64,000 nucleotides of DNA from an uncultured Eubacteriales bacterium (GTDB lineage Bacteria; Bacillota; Clostridia; Peptostreptococcales; Anaerovoracaceae), in NCBI GenBank assembly GCA_902774265.1, contig CACYHR010000004.1:110426-174425 (forward strand), read 5' to 3'. A program made the position numbers and the translations under genes. Numbering within the stretch: the stretch's first letter is position 1; each line of letters starts with the position of its first letter. The notes below the pieces were generated by a model. It was not told where the DNA came from. It was given only the letters and a program-made list of their open reading frames with translations, and searched no databases. Shown here one piece after another: positions 34,818 to 47,400 of this stretch.

Positions 34818-35948
34818 CTATTTGATCCCGTTCAGCAGAGCGCCTCTGCTTCGCACCCACTTAACAAATCCCGGCAGCATCATCAGCTTATCCTTATAGT
34901 CCTCCTCCAGGCACATATAGTCCTGCATCAGTACTACCGAAAAGTCCGGCGGAAGCTGTTCGGCATACGCTATTGAATTGGCTATAGCATTAAGATCATC
35001 TCTGTGCTCTGATGCATACTTCGACATAGATGAAACAAGAGCATACAGCGCATCGATGCCCTTAGGAACCGAATGCTCCGTGCCATTGAATATACCCTCT
35101 ATATCCGGCAGCTTGTCATAAATCCGTGACCATGTACGGAACTCCGCAGCTGTACCGCTCCCTATCACTCCTGCAATAAGCGTGTACATACTGTCTATGT
35201 CATTGCTCACATGATTAAGCAGATTACTGACCATCTCCCATGCTCTCGGAGTGGCAAAGGCGAGTTCGTCAGCAGCTGTGTCAAAAGCCATGAGCTTATC
35301 CGGCTTGAATGACAGAAAGCCGGTTACCTTTGCATTGATACCATGCGAAACAGCCCAGGCTCTCCATGAATCCGCATCTGTTGATATCTCAAGATGCATC
35401 AGTCTGTTGGCAAGCGCTTTCGGCATCTTATACGCGACCGATTTGTCCGTGACTCTGTTGCCGGCTGCTATGACGATGCAGTTGGAAGGCAGCTTATGCT
35501 CTCCTACAGTGCGGTCAAGTGTTATCTGATAAGCAGCGGCCTGCACAGACTGTGGTGCGGCTGAAATCTCGTCCAGAAACAGGATGTTGATGATATCGTC
35601 CGATGGATCCATATTGAATATCTGCGGCCTCAGCCAAACAGCAAGTGTCTTGTCCTCATTTGCGGTCGGGATTCCTCTCAGATCAATCGGATTGAACAGC
35701 AGCAGCCTTACATCTGTCACCCTGACTGTTTTGCCTGTCGCAGCTTCTATCCTGCCCGCTATCTGTCTGACGCCCTGCGACTTGCCCACACCCGGTGCGC
35801 CCCAGAGCATCACCGACGGAACAGCCTTTATTCCAAAGCCGCCTCCAATTACGCTGCAGTACATATCTGACAGCCTTGATACTGCTTCTCCTACATTGAC
35901 CGAAGGTACATTGCCGAGATTTGCGTTCTGTGAATTCTTATTGCTCAT
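34818..35948 (-). CDS. MoxR-type AAA+ ATPase
   Basis: The protein has 376 residues. It has Walker A GAPGVGKS (50-57), Walker B NILFLDEISAAP near 137-148 and a sensor-1-like segment IVIAAGNRVTDKS with the Asn. It belongs to the MoxR/RavA-like AAA+ group, which assembles as a hexamer and drives a VWA partner, here the next gene 12 bases downstream. The ATG at 35948 follows GGAGGGCG. It heads an operon that probably runs through VWA, kinase and radical SAM genes. The promoter carries two LexA-type boxes. Confidence 0.91.
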   Translation of the reverse strand: MSNKNSQNANLGNVPSVNVGEAVSRLSDMYCSVIGGGFGIKAVPSVMLWGAPGVGKSQGVRQIAGRIEAATGKTVRVTDVRLLLFNPIDLRGIPTANEDKTLAVWLRPQIFNMDPSDDIINILFLDEISAAPQSVQAAAYQITLDRTVGEHKLPSNCIVIAAGNRVTDKSVAYKMPKALANRLMHLEISTDADSWRAWAVSHGINAKVTGFLSFKPDKLMAFDTAADELAFATPRAWEMVSNLLNHVSNDIDSMYTLIAGVIGSGTAAEFRTWSRIYDKLPDIEGIFNGTEHSVPKGIDALYALVSSMSKYASEHRDDLNAIANSIAYAEQLPPDFSVVLMQDYMCLEEDYKDKLMMLPGFVKWVRSRGALLNGIK

Positions 35949-36055
35949 CTTTCGCCCTCCATGTTTTCCGTTGAGGTAGTAATAACTTTATATTATTTCA
36001 GCCATTTGATCCTTCATGTTTATTTCACAGGTAAACTGCAACAATCGGGAAATGT

Positions 36056-36084
36056 ATTATATCAGAACTATTGTTCGTAAACAA
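36056..36084 (-). promoter_or_regulatory. Promoter of the MoxR-VWA operon
   Basis: TTGTTT (36079-36084), 17 bases and TATAAT (36056-36061) form a promoter nearly identical to that of the helicase. The leader is about 100 bases and its sequence also resembles the helicase leader. Confidence 0.85.
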
Positions 36085-36091
36085 GCGTTCG
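36064..36091 (-). promoter_or_regulatory. Tandem LexA (SOS) boxes at the MoxR promoter
   Basis: Box 2 (36064-36077) is CGAAC-AATA-GTTCT, identical to the helicase copy. Box 1 (36078-36091) is CGAAC-GCTT-GTTTA. They cover the promoter spacer and -35, as at the helicase gene. Confidence 0.75.
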
Positions 36092-36113
36092 GTCAGTTAA
36101 CTTTCACGAAAAA

Positions 36114-36146
36114 AGCACTGCCGAACTATATTGTTCATTCAGTGCC
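36114..36146 (-). terminator. Terminator upstream of the MoxR promoter
   Basis: Arms GCACTG and CAGTGC, extended by an inner GAAC/GTTC pairing, are followed on the minus strand by six Ts. It closes the histidine phosphatase remnant. Confidence 0.7.
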
Positions 36147-36223
36147 TTTTGCAGGAATCATTACCCCTTTCCCTGCCGTCTATATTCATGTATTCGTAAA
36201 GAATCTCTCCATCCAGCTTGTTG

Positions 36224-37325
36224 TCAGAATGCATGGCTGTATTTCGCCGCTATACGGTTGTATTCTCTGATCGCTTTTCTGAAACGTCCTTTGATGTCCT
36301 TATCAGTGTACAGTCCGTCCTCATTGGCTTTGAGTCCTTTGAAAGAAATGTCCACGGAAGCCGGGTGTTCTTTCTCAGTCAGTATATCGGCATTCCTGAG
36401 CTGGTCAGTCGTCTGATATACGAGATCGGCATCCCAGTATTCCTCCCCGTTCTTATCTTTCCACTTCGAGAAAACGAGTTTGGATCCGATCGGAGTCTTT
36501 CTTTCCAGTGCTCCGGGAAGGATATAGTCTTCAGCTTCAAGAGCCGACAGGACGCTCAACAGATTGGAATCATGTCCGCAAAGGAAAGTGAATTCCCTTT
36601 CGTCATTTGAGATCTCAGAAAGCATCTCTTTGAGAAGCGGATTTGCCACGTTGCACGATATGAGCGGCGCAGTGAAAAGGACATCGCTGTACAGATCTTT
36701 TATCTCCGTGATCTCATCCCACTGTTCCCGGCTCAGAGACTTTCCGAATGCGGCCTTTGCCGGATCCTCCTCCTCATAATACTGCAGGGTCATTGCATCG
36801 CTTACCGAGCAGCCGGTTTTCAGGGAGCCCTCCATTGCAGGCTCTTGATCCTTTTCGATCGTTATCTCAGTGTCGTCAGTTCTGAATGCCCTGACACTTC
36901 CGTCTTTAAAGGCCTCTGAATCTTCCATGTCTATCACATCGCTGATCAGTTCATAATTGTCTTTCAGATCTTCTATGTCGTCAGAATACATTTCATCGAT
37001 CTGCTCCTTCGCTGCTCTTGCGTATTCATCGGATACAAAAGTCAGCTGTACTTCTTCATTGGAAGCAGGAAGCAGGCCTGATGTAAAGAACCTGGCGGTT
37101 GCGATGGTCCGCTGTTTTGAATTTGCATATATCCTTACATCTTCCTTATCAGGCCGGTAGTTCTCAGGGAAGAGTCCTTCGTCCTCGAGCCATTTACGAA
37201 AGTACTGCCCCATACCTGTTTCCAGAGTTCCTCCGCGGACGGACAGCTGGCTTGCCGGAGAAGTCCATTATAACCGGAAACCACATGTGTCGATCACTGT
37301 TTGACCCTGCCGGCGTTGATTCCCT
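36224..37325 (-). pseudogene. Truncated histidine acid phosphatase (phytase/Agp-like)
   Basis: The open frame from 37213 gives 329 residues with good family features: GQYFRKWLEDEGLFPENY, YANSKQRTIATARFF and the distal catalytic GHDSNL. The essential N-terminal RHGxRxP motif and the signal peptide are absent. Upstream, family-like sequence continues in frame back to a TAA at 37268-37270 (WTSPASQLSVRGGTLETGM), and before that in another frame (SDRHMWFP near 37270-37290) until a further stop at 37326. A frameshift plus loss of the 5' end are therefore visible. Without the His nucleophile the protein cannot be a working phosphatase. A family member is normally about 400-450 residues and secreted. 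Confidence 0.8.
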
Positions 37326-37436
37326 TTAATCAATCATAGAACCACTCTGAAGGTATCAGATATACATATGGAGCTGTAAATACCGCCAGTCTTATTGCTG
37401 ATTTCTTTGCCCGGTCTATATCCAGTCCTGCCCTGA

Positions 37437-38399
37437 TCAATATCCGGTTTCAGGGTCTACGAGGTTGATGAGTTCTTCTCCCTCTGCGTATCTCTTAAGA
37501 TTCTCGCTGAAGAGCTCGAAGGTTTTGTCTACCGAGTATTCCAGCCCCATATCGCCCGAACAGTGCGGCGTTATTATGCAGTTCCGCGCCGTCCACAGCG
37601 GGTGGTCCGCCGGAAGAGGCTCCGGTGTTACTACATCGAGCGCAGCGCCTGCTATCCTGCCTTCATTAAGCGCTCTGATTAGAGCCTCCTGATCTACAGT
37701 TACTCCCCTTCCTACATTGATCAGATAAGCCGATGCAGGCATCTCAGATATCCTGACTTCACTGAATATTCCTTTGGTCTCAGGCGTATCAGGCAGGCAG
37801 AGCACTACAACATCCGTGTCGACGACGTTCTCCGCAAACCCGCTCATTTTATACACATCATCAAAAGGCTCTTTGACCTTCCCGCTCCTGCTGAACCCTA
37901 TTACCTTGCCTGCGCCGAGTCCTTTGAAGTTACAGGCTGCAGTCTGCCCCAGATTGCCCGTACCGATAATAGCTATATTGCTGTCAGCAATCGAACGGAT
38001 CGGCAGGTCGTGTTTCCACTTCCTGTCATTGATGATTCCTTGATAATCAGGCATTTTTCTCATGAGCATGAGAGTGACCATTATTATGTGCTCTGCAATA
38101 GCTCTGCCGAAAGCTCCCGAACTGTTGGTCAGCTTTATCGACCTGTCGTCGAACAACCCGGTCGCAATATAATTGTTGACGCCTGCGCTATCGGCATGAC
38201 ACCACTTCAGATTCTTCATCTGACAAAGTATTTCAGGATTTGTGGTATAGACTACCTCAGCATCAGCAACCAGTCCATCCGCCTCTTCCGCATTATTATA
38301 GCAGGTTAAATCATAGCCGTATTTTTCGCACGTCGCATTGATCTTTCTGTTACTTTTGTCTGTTAAATACCCGGATATGCAATATACCTTGATCATCAC
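37437..38399 (-). CDS. D-isomer-specific 2-hydroxyacid dehydrogenase
   Basis: The enzyme has 320 residues. The NAD-binding motif is GTGNLGQ in IAIIGTGNLGQTAACNF, and the catalytic trio is visible: Arg in NVGRGVTVD, Glu in DVVTPEPLP and His in TPHCSGDM. It interconverts 2-keto acids and D-2-hydroxyacids with NAD(P)H; the exact substrate cannot be read. The start has AAGGAG upstream. It lies 27 bases after the giant surface-protein gene on the same strand and could be read from the same mRNA, though a functional link is not obvious. Confidence 0.9.
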   Translation of the reverse strand: MMIKVYCISGYLTDKSNRKINATCEKYGYDLTCYNNAEEADGLVADAEVVYTTNPEILCQMKNLKWCHADSAGVNNYIATGLFDDRSIKLTNSSGAFGRAIAEHIIMVTLMLMRKMPDYQGIINDRKWKHDLPIRSIADSNIAIIGTGNLGQTAACNFKGLGAGKVIGFSRSGKVKEPFDDVYKMSGFAENVVDTDVVVLCLPDTPETKGIFSEVRISEMPASAYLINVGRGVTVDQEALIRALNEGRIAGAALDVVTPEPLPADHPLWTARNCIITPHCSGDMGLEYSVDKTFELFSENLKRYAEGEELINLVDPETGY

Positions 38400-38426
38400 T
38401 GCTCTCCTTCCACTGGTTTTCCGTTT

Positions 38427-41400
38427 TCATCGAGCGCTGAGTCTTCCGCTTTGACATTGACGATCCTGCCTCTGCTTTTGCTTTCTGCGGTGGACAATTA
38501 TGCTTGCCAGGCTGCCTGCTGACAGCATCAGGAGCATGAGCCACAGTCCAAGGTTATTACTGTCTCCTGTCTTAGTTACTTTGTACGGTTTGTCCGGATC
38601 GTCCGGTTTCTTCGGTTTTTTAGGATCTTTCGGGTCACGCGGCTTCTTAGGATCTTCAGGATCTTTCGGGTCATCCGGATCAACAGGTTCAGTTACTTCT
38701 TTCCACTGTGCGGTAAATGTGTGATCCTCTGTCACCGTGTACTTGTCGCCCGGCTGATATTCTGAACCCTTCCAGTAACTGAATTCATAGCCTTTTCTGG
38801 TCGGAGCTGCGTGTATGTCAATGACTGTTCCGTATGGATACGTCTCAACGATGTCACTATCGCTGCCGTTGTATTCGCCGCCATTCAGGTTGTAGGTGAT
38901 AGTGAACGTTTTATCGTATATGGTCGGTATGTACTTGTTGGTGACATTCATGCCGTTTATCTCAGTGGTGTATCCCTCGACATGATCCTCGAGCAAAGTA
39001 TACCGGATCTCTTCACCGTTGCGGTACTTCTGTACGCCTGTGAATACCCACCGCCAGTCAGCCGCCTCTGTTACGTTCCTGGATGCGACTTCATTGCTGC
39101 CGTCCATGAGGTGAACTGTGATGCTCCGCGGTCTCTTGCCTGCGGCATCGTTGTTGTCATCCCAGGTCTTGGTACCGCTTATATCGATGGTCTCAGGTTC
39201 GTGCCTGTTGGTTATATTGAAGCCGTCAGCACTTGCTTCGTAGCCTTCCGGCACATCTTCCCTGACAGAGTACTCGATCTCTTTTCCATTTTTGTACTTC
39301 TGCCATTTGCCGAAATCCCATTTCCAGTCATCATCCGCTGTGACAGTCTTTGACTGGATCTCTTCTTCATCTTTATCTTCTTCATCTTTTCTATAGAGAT
39401 GAACTGTGATGCTTTCCGGTCTGATCCTGTCATTGTCATCCGCATCCTCCCAGAACTTCTCGCCTGCGATCGGAATCATCTCAGGATCATGTACTTTCGT
39501 TAGAATATATGATACGTCATTAATGCTGATGGTATCCAGTGATTCATAGCCAGGCACCGGATCATCAGTGACTGTGTACCTGATCTTCTCGCCCCTCTTC
39601 ATTGCCGGCAGATCGCTGAAGGTGCCGATCCAGTCATCATCTGCTGTAAGTGTGATCTTCCTGCCGCGATACTCTCCGTCTTCAAGCAGCCTTACCTCGA
39701 TCGACTCTGGGCGTATCCCATCATTATTAAGCCTGTCGATCCAGAGATTGCCGACAGTTACCTGGGTCTTTCCCGGTGTATATGAGTTGGTAACAGTAAA
39801 GCCCTTATCAGCATCACCGGTGACCTTATAGGTATAGTCAGTGACGGTGTCTTCAATTACAGTGTACCGGATGGGCTCCCCGCCCTCGTTCACAGGGACG
39901 CCTTTGAATGTGCACTCCCATTTGTCTGCAGCTGTAATGGTCTGATCACCGTATTCTTCGCCGTTTCCGAACAGATGGACATGTACGCTGCCGGGGCGCT
40001 TGCCGTCCTGATCATCGGCATCATCCCAGACCTTGCTGACTCTTATATCGGTAGTCTTTCTGTCATGAAGATTGAATACGAAGAATATGCCTCCGGCTGC
40101 ATCTTCAAAACTGTTGCGCATTACATGCGACTCGTATCCTTCGAACGGGTTGACTTCTCTGACGGTATATTTAATCAGTTTCTTTTCATCCGAATCCGGG
40201 TCAACGGACATTGCATCAAGGTCTTCAAATATGCCGCCCCAGTTATTTTCCTTATTCAGCACCAGAGTTTTTCCGGTTCCCTCGATATCATCAGATCCGC
40301 CTCCCTGTGTGCACAGCTCAACTGTTACAGATTCAGGACGCATGCCGTCAGCGTCAAAATCGTCGCCCCACTTCTTATATACATATACCTGAGTTTTACC
40401 CGGATCATACTTATTAGTCACTACAAAGCCTGTTTCTGCATTTCCTTCGATACTGGTAGTGAAATCTTCCACAGGATCTTCAACGATGTTATAGACTATC
40501 TCGCTGCCGGTCTTCTCATCATATTTTGGCAGATGTGTAAATTCACATTTCCAGCCATCATCAAGTGTAACTGTTTTGCTGTCTGCTTCATTCCCGTCAG
40601 CAAGAAGAGTGATGTTTATTTTGTTTGGAATTATCTGATTGTAGTCATTGCCCTCCATCCGGCCATCCTGGTCTGTCCAGATCTTTTCGACTTTGATATT
40701 GATGTATTCGTTGGTATGGGTATGAGTGTTGGTTATCGTAAAGTTGTTCGAGCCTTCGCCGTCTCTGCTGATATCGTATGCGTAAGTAGTACGACCGCTG
40801 GTACCGGTGATGACATCAGTCAGCTCTTCCTCGACAGTATAGGTGATCTCTGTATCATTCTTATTGAACTTATCGAGTTTACTGAATGTATAAATCCAGT
40901 CGTTGGAGGCGCTCAGTGTCGCCGGTTCGCCGATCTCATTGCCGTCTGCCAGCAGCTTGACTGTGACCGAAGCCGGCCTGATGCCATCCCTGTTATCCTC
41001 ATCCTCCCACACCTTGTGGACCGTGACCTGCGTCTTGCCAGGCTTATATGTGTTGACGATGGTGAAGCCTCTCGCTGCATCTCCGGTGATCTCGGTAATG
41101 TAATTCTCTATCTCGTCTTCGGTGATCGTGTATGAGATTTCCCTGCCGTTATCATATTTAGGAAGATCTGTGAATCTGCACACCCATTGCGATCCTTCAT
41201 CAGCAGTTGCTGTCTGCACCTCTTTGCCGTCCGCCTTCAGGTGCACAGTAATACTTGCCGGGCGATCCGATTCAGGATTGCTCTTATGTTTCCACTCCTT
41301 GTTTACGACGATCTTGATCTTCTCAGGTGTATGAGTGTTTCTGATAACGAATCCCGCGGCTGCATCGCCTTCCACTTTGTCCTCGTATGAGCCCGGTCTG

Positions 41401-44400
41401 TCATGCCCGGTTATCACAGAATCATGAGCTTCTTCAACCGTGTAGGAAATTTTCTCTCCGCCTTTGGTCATGTCAAGATCTACGAATGAGCCTTCCCAGT
41501 TGTTCTTTTCAGACAAAACCAGGGTCTTACCGGTCTCAGCATCATCGGCAAGAAGCTTGACTGTTACTGAGCCAGGGCGTATTCCATCCTGATCATCCCC
41601 GTCATCCCACACCTTACGCACATTGATCTGTGTCTTGCCAGGTGTGTATCTATTGCTGATCTCGCAGCTTATTGACCCGTTATCCTTATGTGATATATCA
41701 CCGACAACGGTCTCATAGTTATCTACTGCATCTTCGCTGACGGTGTAGCTGATCTCCTTTCCGTCTATGGACTTAGGCAGATCTTCAAACGTGCAGCTCT
41801 GTTTATCAGCGCCGGTATCCCTGGAGATCTCGGCTGTTATCTCATTGCCCTGCTCATCCTTAGCTGCCTCGCCGTCGGCAAACAGCCTGATAGTGATCTT
41901 GTCAGGACGAGCATCTGTATTATTTTCATCGCTCCAGGTCTTGGTGACATCGACCTTTACCTTTTCTTCCGGAGCAGACTCATAGGTGTTGGTTACCGTA
42001 AATCCTTCAGATACGCTGCCGGTCACCTCGCTCTTGTACTTGCCGTCTCCACCGTCCCCGGAAATGATATCCGTCTCTTCTTCTCTTACAGAGTAATTGA
42101 TGGCGTCTGTTTCCTTTACCGGATCAAGGTCGGCAAAAGATCCGCTCCAGTTGTTGCTTCCCGACAGGGTCAGCTTCTTATCTGTATCTTCGCCGTCGGC
42201 AACGAGGATCACATTGACGGAGTTAGGACGTTTGCCGGCCTTGTCATTTTCATCGACCCAGATCTTGTTGACATTGATGTGGATCCTGCCCGGAACATAT
42301 GTATTGACTACCGTGAAGCCTCCTGCAGCATCACCCGTGATCTCAGTCTTATAGTCTGTTACCTTGTCTTCAGTAACGGTATAGGTGATCTCTTTGCCCT
42401 TTTCGTATTTTGGCTGATTTTCAAAAGTGCATTCCCAGCTGCCTGCGGAGATCACTTTCTGATCGACCTCTTTGCCGTTAGCCTTCAGATGAACGGTCAC
42501 TGAATCAGGGTGGACATCTTCATTGTCGCCTTGCCATTCTTTTCTGACCTGGATATCGATCTTTTCAGGCTCGTGCTTATTGGTCACATTAAAACCGTTC
42601 ACCTGAGGAGTATATCCGCTTACTTTGTCCTCGGTGATGCTGTACTGTATCTCCTTTGTTGTCCCTTCTCTGTACTTAGGTAGGTCGGTAAAAGTCCATT
42701 TCCAGCCTGCCGCCGCTGATGTTTTTGCGACGCGCTCTTTGCCTTTATTCAATGCCGGCTGTCCGTCAGCCAGGAGCCTTACAGTGATCTCATTCGGGCG
42801 TATGCCGTCCCGATCATTATCGTCATCCCATGTCTTCCTGCCTGAGACTGTGGTCTTTCCCTCTTCGTCTTCATGCCAGACATTGGTGATGTCGTATCCG
42901 CTTATATCTGAGGTGTATTTATCCTTGTTTTCAAATCCTTCAGGATATTCCTCAGATACTGTGTATTCGGCATCTTCGTCAGCATCTTCATCAGGACTGA
43001 TCTCCCACGTCCATTCGTCCTTGCCCTCGAAGTCATACTTCTTCAGTTCTACAGGTGAGCCTTTGATATCCTTTCCTTCTGAATCCTTTACATGGATCTT
43101 AATGGTATCCGGACGGTTCCCTTCAGTATCGCCTTCCCAGATCTTGCTTCCTCTTATGGTGTTGTCATCATCGCTGTCGATCTTGATCCTGATGTTGATG
43201 ACATTGGCCATCAGTCTCCACATGTCAAGTATGCTGCCCCAGCCAAAACCATTGATGTCGTCCATGGTTATCGTCCGGGCTTTTTCCTTGGCAACACCCT
43301 TGAGTGTATCGAAGTCGATCAGGTCTTCCGGATCAGTGATGCCGCCAATAGTAGGTATCGCTTTGGTCGGGATACTGATGAAATTCTGCAGCGGATTATA
43401 TGAAACAGGAATATCAATTCCCGTCAGATACTTGATGATCTGACGGATGATCTCGCTGCCGAGCTCTGCGCCCTTGAATTCAAGAGGGATGCCATAAGCA
43501 TACTTGCTGACTACATAGTCGGTCCTCCAGTTCTTGTCCTTGTTCTCTTCGTCTTTACTTACCTTATCTATGGCCATCATGAGAGGGCTCACAGAGTCGA
43601 GTATGCTGAGATCGATCCCGAGAGTCAGCTGGCTGATGATGTCTACAGGATTTTTCCCTCCGTCAAGAAGGATCTCGATCACATGCGGCACTGAGAATAC
43701 AGGGAACTCATAGTCCTGCAGCTCGCCGACATCTACACCCATGTCCTGAGCTTTTTCCATCGCCTTAGGGTTAGGCTTGAACATCAGGACCACCCATACA
43801 TTTTCCGGAAGGTCCTTATCATCAGCCCCGAGCTTGAGCCAGCGCTTGATCAGGTCTATCTCAAGGATCGCCTTGTTGGTGATCCTGACCTTTTTGCCGC
43901 CGTCGGACTCTTCGTATTCGACCATGTAACGTGTGACGTGAGCTCCTTCATTTTCGCCTGTCAGAGTCGAATCGTACGCCTTTACATGATATGAAACGCG
44001 GTTGGCCTCATTGATCTTTTCTTTTTTGTCCTCGTCGCTTAAGTCCTTATACTCCTGGTCGTTCTTGTCATATACGATGCGCTGTTCAGGCTCATAAGCA
44101 ATATTGAGCTGTTCCATCAGCTTGTCGTAGAGATCATCCTTGGTGGCATTGAGTTTCTTTAGCAGAGCTTCGTAATTCGTATTGGCCGCATCCTTGATGT
44201 CATCCGGCAGGCATTCGAAATACCCGCTTTCCCTGAACTGATCGATCCACTGTGTATACTCGTTCCGGCCTGCATCTATCTTGTCCTTCAGACCATTCAT
44301 GTATTCAGCAACAGCGCTCTCTTCTTTCAGCTCACGGACGCGGTATGTTATGGTTTCCTCTTCGCCGTTCTTCTTTTTAGCCTTTTCAGGCAAAATGACG

Positions 44401-47400
44401 CTTGCCTTGTAACTGTCATCATTAGTAAGACTGACTATCCTGACTTTTTCCCACTTGTCCTTGTTGTCATCGCCTTTTGTCTTCTTCTGGATGATGACGC
44501 CTATGCTTTCAGGCTTATCTTTCTTCTCGAGATCGATTTCCCATTCCTTCTCTATCTCGAGAGTGAATGCATTGAGCTTATTAGTGATCACGAAATTGCC
44601 TTCGTCGCCCATGCCCTCATATGTGACGTCAAACGAGGCATCCGTGTCTTCTCCGCTGTCATCTTTGACTGAGAAAACAGCAGAGTTCTTGTCCGCACCG
44701 TCAGCAGCATCGCTGTCGCCGGCATCATAAATGACCTTGCCGTCTTTATCCAGCTCCCGGACACGGTAAGTGCTCATGTCAGCATCTTCACCTATAAAGG
44801 TGCCGAACACGTTTTTCCAGTTGTTTTCCTTGCTGAGAGTCTCCGGCTCAACGACATTCTCCCAGCTGTCCCCGCTCTTGTGCTGCAGTACGACTTTGAC
44901 ACTTTCCGGCTTGAGTTTATCAAGCTCCTTGCCGTCCTTGTCCTGCCATTTCTTCTCAACGGAGAGATATCCTCTCTGCTTGTTGTTGATTATGAAGTCG
45001 CCGTTCTCGTCTCTTTCATATGACACTTCGAACGAGGTCTTTTCAAAAGTATTGTCGTCGATCTTGAATGATGCTCTGAATACCGGCTTCTCATGACCTG
45101 TATTATCCTCATCATCCGGTGCGAGCATGATCTTATAACCATCAGGCGGCGCTGTATCAAAGTAAGTAATGTAACGATAATATGCACCGTGTTCTGTGAA
45201 GTGGTGCACATATTCTCTGACTCGATAGTCTTCCGCTTTGAGCTCATCGGTTAACGGGATCTCCGGAAAACTGTCTTCCCATGAGTCAAGATGTGTCAGC
45301 CTCAGTTCTTTTCCGACTCTATCCCATGTGACATTACCCGATTTGTCCTTCACCTTGTGCTGGAGCACTGCATACACAAAATCCACGCGGTCAGGCCACG
45401 GGCTGTCCTCAGGGAATCCCCAGTTTTTCCTGACCTTGAAGAAGATCCCCGTTCTCTTATTGGTTATGACCGTATGATGAGTCTTTTCATCTGCAGCATA
45501 GCTGACATCGTATGAGTACGCGTTGGTTTTCTCGTTTTCAGTTACTGTATACCTGGCTTTGTTGTGCTTATCTCCGTAATAGTGGACAGGTATCTGCTCA
45601 CCCTGATCAAATACAGTATGTCCGTTACTGCTTTCCTCCCGGATCACAAAATTCCTGCCTGCTTCTATAACAGGGGCGAAGTCTGCCTTCCAGTTATTGG
45701 ATGCGTTCAGCTCCGTGGATTGAAGATAACCCAGGGAGCCGGTTCCACTGACCCCATACAGCCCAACCTTCACAGATTCCGGAGTGGCTGTGTCTGCATT
45801 ACCTTTATAATCTTCCCACTTGATCTCAGCAGAGAATACCGTGCCGGCTTTGTTGGTGATTTTGACCAGACCGTCATCGGACATTGCATCATAGGTGACA
45901 CTGTATTCGATATCCAACGGTTCTGAATCTATTATCACCTGCAGTGTAGCCGCAGGATCTTTGCCATCACCGTCTTTATCTGTCTTATCAAGTACCAGAT
46001 TATCGTCTTTGTCCAGCTCACGGATACGGTAAACAGCGGCATTGTCTGCACCGAGATCTTCCACCGGCTTAAAGTCTTCTTTCCAGTCCTTATCACTACT
46101 GAGTTCGACAGTCTCTATTGTCTTCCAGGAGCCATCGCTTTGTTTCCTCTGCAGGACGGCCTTCACGATATCCGGTCTGTAAGAATCATTTGCTCCGTCA
46201 ACCCAGTTCTTCTGAACTGTAAAGACCTTCGACTTGATATTAGTAAGGGTCAGTTCAGCGCTTCCATTCCTGACTGCTGCAAGCGCATTTTCGTAATCCT
46301 CGTTGCTGAGACCGGAACTCTCTTTACTGAGCAGATCAAGCCTTGCCCAGGAGAACTCTCCGACAGGCAGGTCGATACTCACGGCTTTTCCTTTTGCATC
46401 ACGGCCTGAGAGCACCCAACCGCCGTTAAGGTATCCGTCCTTATGATCCTCTCTGATCTCGAGCACAGATTCTTCTGTGATCGTTAACGTATCTGACCAG
46501 CTGTTCTGAGGGGAAACGGTAAAGCTGTCGCTGACGCATCTGCCTTGCGGATCTCTGGTCATCTGCAGATTGTAGTCGAGCTTAAGGGACTCCGGAGCAT
46601 TTGCTCCGGCCGGCCATACTTTCCTGATCTTCAGATCACACGTTTTGAGCCATCTTGCATACAGAGTCATGCTGCTCTTATTGACCGGCAGGTTGAAATT
46701 AAATAAATTGATACATTCTTTCTCCATGTACCATCCATCGAACAGATATCCTTTTGCCACCGGTTCAGCCGGCTCTTCGATAGGCTGCCCGCCCTTGGTC
46801 TGTATGTCAGCCGGCGCCACGCCGTGTCCCTGGACATCAAAATGGACCGTACAGTTGCCCGGCTCTATTTTTGCATATGCATTATCCCTGCATCTGTCAG
46901 CACGTTTATCGGGATCACCGTGCTGCTCAACACCAAGCTCCTGGACTCCGCTGTTGGATATTTTCCCATAGGTAACCTGAGCATTGTCATACAGCGTTAT
47001 ACTGGCCTTTCCGCCGGCGTCATCTCCGTGCCCGATAGCCTGGGCAGAGTTCATTCCTGCTGTTGCAGCGACAACGCCTCCGTTGATGATCACAATTCCG
47101 CCTGCCGCACTATCGCCGCCGCCTATACCGGCGCCGCCCCACTGGCCTTTCTCAAACAGCGGGGCTATGAGCTCCGCTATGATAGTTCCGTACTTGCCGG
47201 CCTCGCCCGGGGTGTATGGAGGAAGAGCAGGATTAGGCAGATTCTGTTTTATATTGTAGAAATTCAGGCTTTCGAGGTAGGACTTTTTGAGTCCGCCGCC
47301 CATAGCAAGTACAAGGCCGTCATTAATCGTTACCTTGCCGCCTTTACCTTTGTTGCCTCCGCCGATCCCGGCGCCTTTGCCATATGATAATGCATAGACA

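Noticed and set aside
36121-36138. A third LexA-like box, GAAC-N6-GTTC
   Set aside because: The spacing is six, not four, and the bases are explained as the inner stem of the terminator.
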